DNA of 6,552 nucleotides. Origin: an uncultured Collinsella sp. (lineage in GTDB: Bacteria > Actinomycetota > Coriobacteriia > Coriobacteriales > Coriobacteriaceae). The stretch spans positions 1 through 6,552 of the forward strand of contig CAJKEF010000064.1 in NCBI GenBank assembly GCA_905198825.1. Direction: 5' to 3'. Under the pieces are notes generated by a model. It was not told the origin of the DNA and did not search any database. It worked only from the letters and a program-made list of their open reading frames with translations. How positions within the stretch are numbered: position 1 is the stretch's first letter; each line of letters opens with the position of its first letter. Of this stretch, positions 5,694-6,552 are shown piece by piece. Position numbers and translations under genes: made by a program.

Positions 5694-6552
5694 ATGTCTT
5701 TTGCCATCATAACCGACTCCACGTCGGACATCTCCCCCGCCCGTGCTCAAGAGCTTGGCATTTACGTCATTCCACTGCATGTGATTATCGAGGGCGAGGA
5801 CCTGCTCGACCAGGTACAGATCACCGCCGAGGAGTACGTCGCCCGCATGGCCGGCTCCGAGCAGCTGCCGCACACCTCGCAGCCGAGTGCCGGCGAGTTC
5901 AAGACACTCTTTGACCGCGTGCGTGCTGACGGCCACGACAGCGCGATCTTTATCTCGCTGTGCAGCGAGTGGTCCGCCTGCTATGCCAACGCCAGCCTGA
6001 CGGCCGAAACGCACGAGCTCGACGTGCGCTGCATCGACTCGCGCACCGGCTCGGGCGCCGAGGGTCTGCTGGTGGAGTACGCGCTGGCCATGCGCGAGGA
6101 CGGCCGCAGCCTGGACGAGACCGAGGCGCAGATCCGCGCGACGCTGCCCGACGCCCACCTGTTGCTGATTCCCCGCACGCTCGAGAACCTCGTTAAGAAC
6201 GGCCGCGCGCCCAAGCTCGCCGGCCAGCTCACGCAGATGCTCAATATTCGCCTGGCCGTTTCGCCGGAGTGGCAGTCGGGCGAGATCAAGGCCATCAAGA
6301 AGGGCCGCGGCGCCAAGCGCATCGTCGCCAACACCATGGCCGACTGCCTCGCGTTTTTGGCTGAACACCCGGGCTCCAGCGTGCGCGTGCTCACGACCGG
6401 TGCTGCCGAAGAGCAGGAGCTCGTCAGCCAAGCGCTCGCAGGCCAAGACTACGTAGACGCCGGCACCGGCCCCATCGGCTGCACCATCGCCACCCACGTA
6501 GGCGTCGACGCCATTGCCATCAGCTACTGCCCCCGCTACCAGCCCATCCACT
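5694..6552 (+). CDS. DegV family fatty-acid-binding protein (3' end just beyond the right edge)
   Basis: DegV proteins bind a long-chain fatty acid in a pocket between two alpha/beta domains. In Gram-positive bacteria, FakB-type members present the fatty acid to the kinase FakA for phosphorylation and entry into phospholipid synthesis. The frame is open for 286 codons to the window edge. Family members are usually about 280-290 residues, so few residues can be missing. Diagnostic segments are IITDSTSDI (5-13), TSQPSAGEF (61-69, with the serine expected to contact the carboxylate), ISLCSEWSACYANA (87-100), and DSRTGSGAEGLLV (115-127, the usual DSK..S..QG.LV region). TLENLVKNGRAP (162-173) matches the common TLEYLKKGGRI. 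The C-terminal GPGALG-like motif is altered (THVGVDAIAI, 267-276). The start has GAAAGG 7 nt upstream. No fakA gene is in view, so FakB function is an inference. Confidence 0.92.
   Translation, partial: MSFAIITDSTSDISPARAQELGIYVIPLHVIIEGEDLLDQVQITAEEYVARMAGSEQLPHTSQPSAGEFKTLFDRVRADGHDSAIFISLCSEWSACYANASLTAETHELDVRCIDSRTGSGAEGLLVEYALAMREDGRSLDETEAQIRATLPDAHLLLIPRTLENLVKNGRAPKLAGQLTQMLNIRLAVSPEWQSGEIKAIKKGRGAKRIVANTMADCLAFLAEHPGSSVRVLTTGAAEEQELVSQALAGQDYVDAGTGPIGCTIATHVGVDAIAISYCPRYQPIH

Noticed and set aside
5631..6551. 306-codon minus-strand open frame opposite degV
   Set aside because: Gly/Ala/Val-rich translation without family motifs; the plus strand encodes the DegV signature segments from start to near the end.
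1..6552. A novel defence, mobile or biosynthetic system
   Set aside because: All coding space is explained by pst transport genes, a HAD phosphatase, an M20 peptidase and a DegV protein. No transposase, integrase, CRISPR repeats or unfamiliar gene cluster is present.

Overview
The window looks like a stretch of chromosome from a GC-rich Gram-positive bacterium. Codons end mostly in G or C, there are strong AAGGAGG-type ribosome binding sites, and the phosphate-binding protein is a lipoprotein. A gut actinobacterium of the Coriobacteriia, for example Collinsella, is my best guess from overall gene style. This is an inference, not something a single marker proves.

Layout, left to right. Positions 1-3089 (minus strand) hold the high-affinity phosphate importer, transcribed right to left as pstS-pstC-pstA-pstB. 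pstB is cut by the left window edge. pstC/pstA overlap by 8 bp and pstA/pstB by 3 bp, so the last three genes are almost certainly one translationally coupled unit. pstS is separated from pstC by only 25 bp. Positions 3090-3383 hold the pst leader and promoter region, with a possible 11-bp direct-repeat PHO-type box and a GC-rich leader hairpin. They also hold a large hairpin terminator that closes the next transcription unit.

Positions 3384-5537 (minus strand) hold two genes probably transcribed together: a HAD-superfamily phosphatase upstream, then an M20 metallopeptidase of the PepV/Sapep dipeptidase type. Positions 5538-5693 are a divergent intergenic region with several short palindromes. 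From 5694 to the right edge (plus strand) runs a DegV-family fatty-acid-binding protein that is nearly complete when the window ends.

Functionally, PstS captures phosphate outside the cell, PstC and PstA form the membrane channel, and PstB supplies ATP hydrolysis. The neighbouring genes are housekeeping or salvage functions with no obvious mechanistic link to phosphate uptake. I see no CRISPR array, tRNA, rRNA, insertion sequence, phage gene or defence system. The most notable non-coding signals are the near-perfect 22-bp inverted repeat downstream of the peptidase gene and the GC-rich hairpins placed just before the ribosome binding sites of three genes. PstS also appears to be a Tat-exported lipoprotein.
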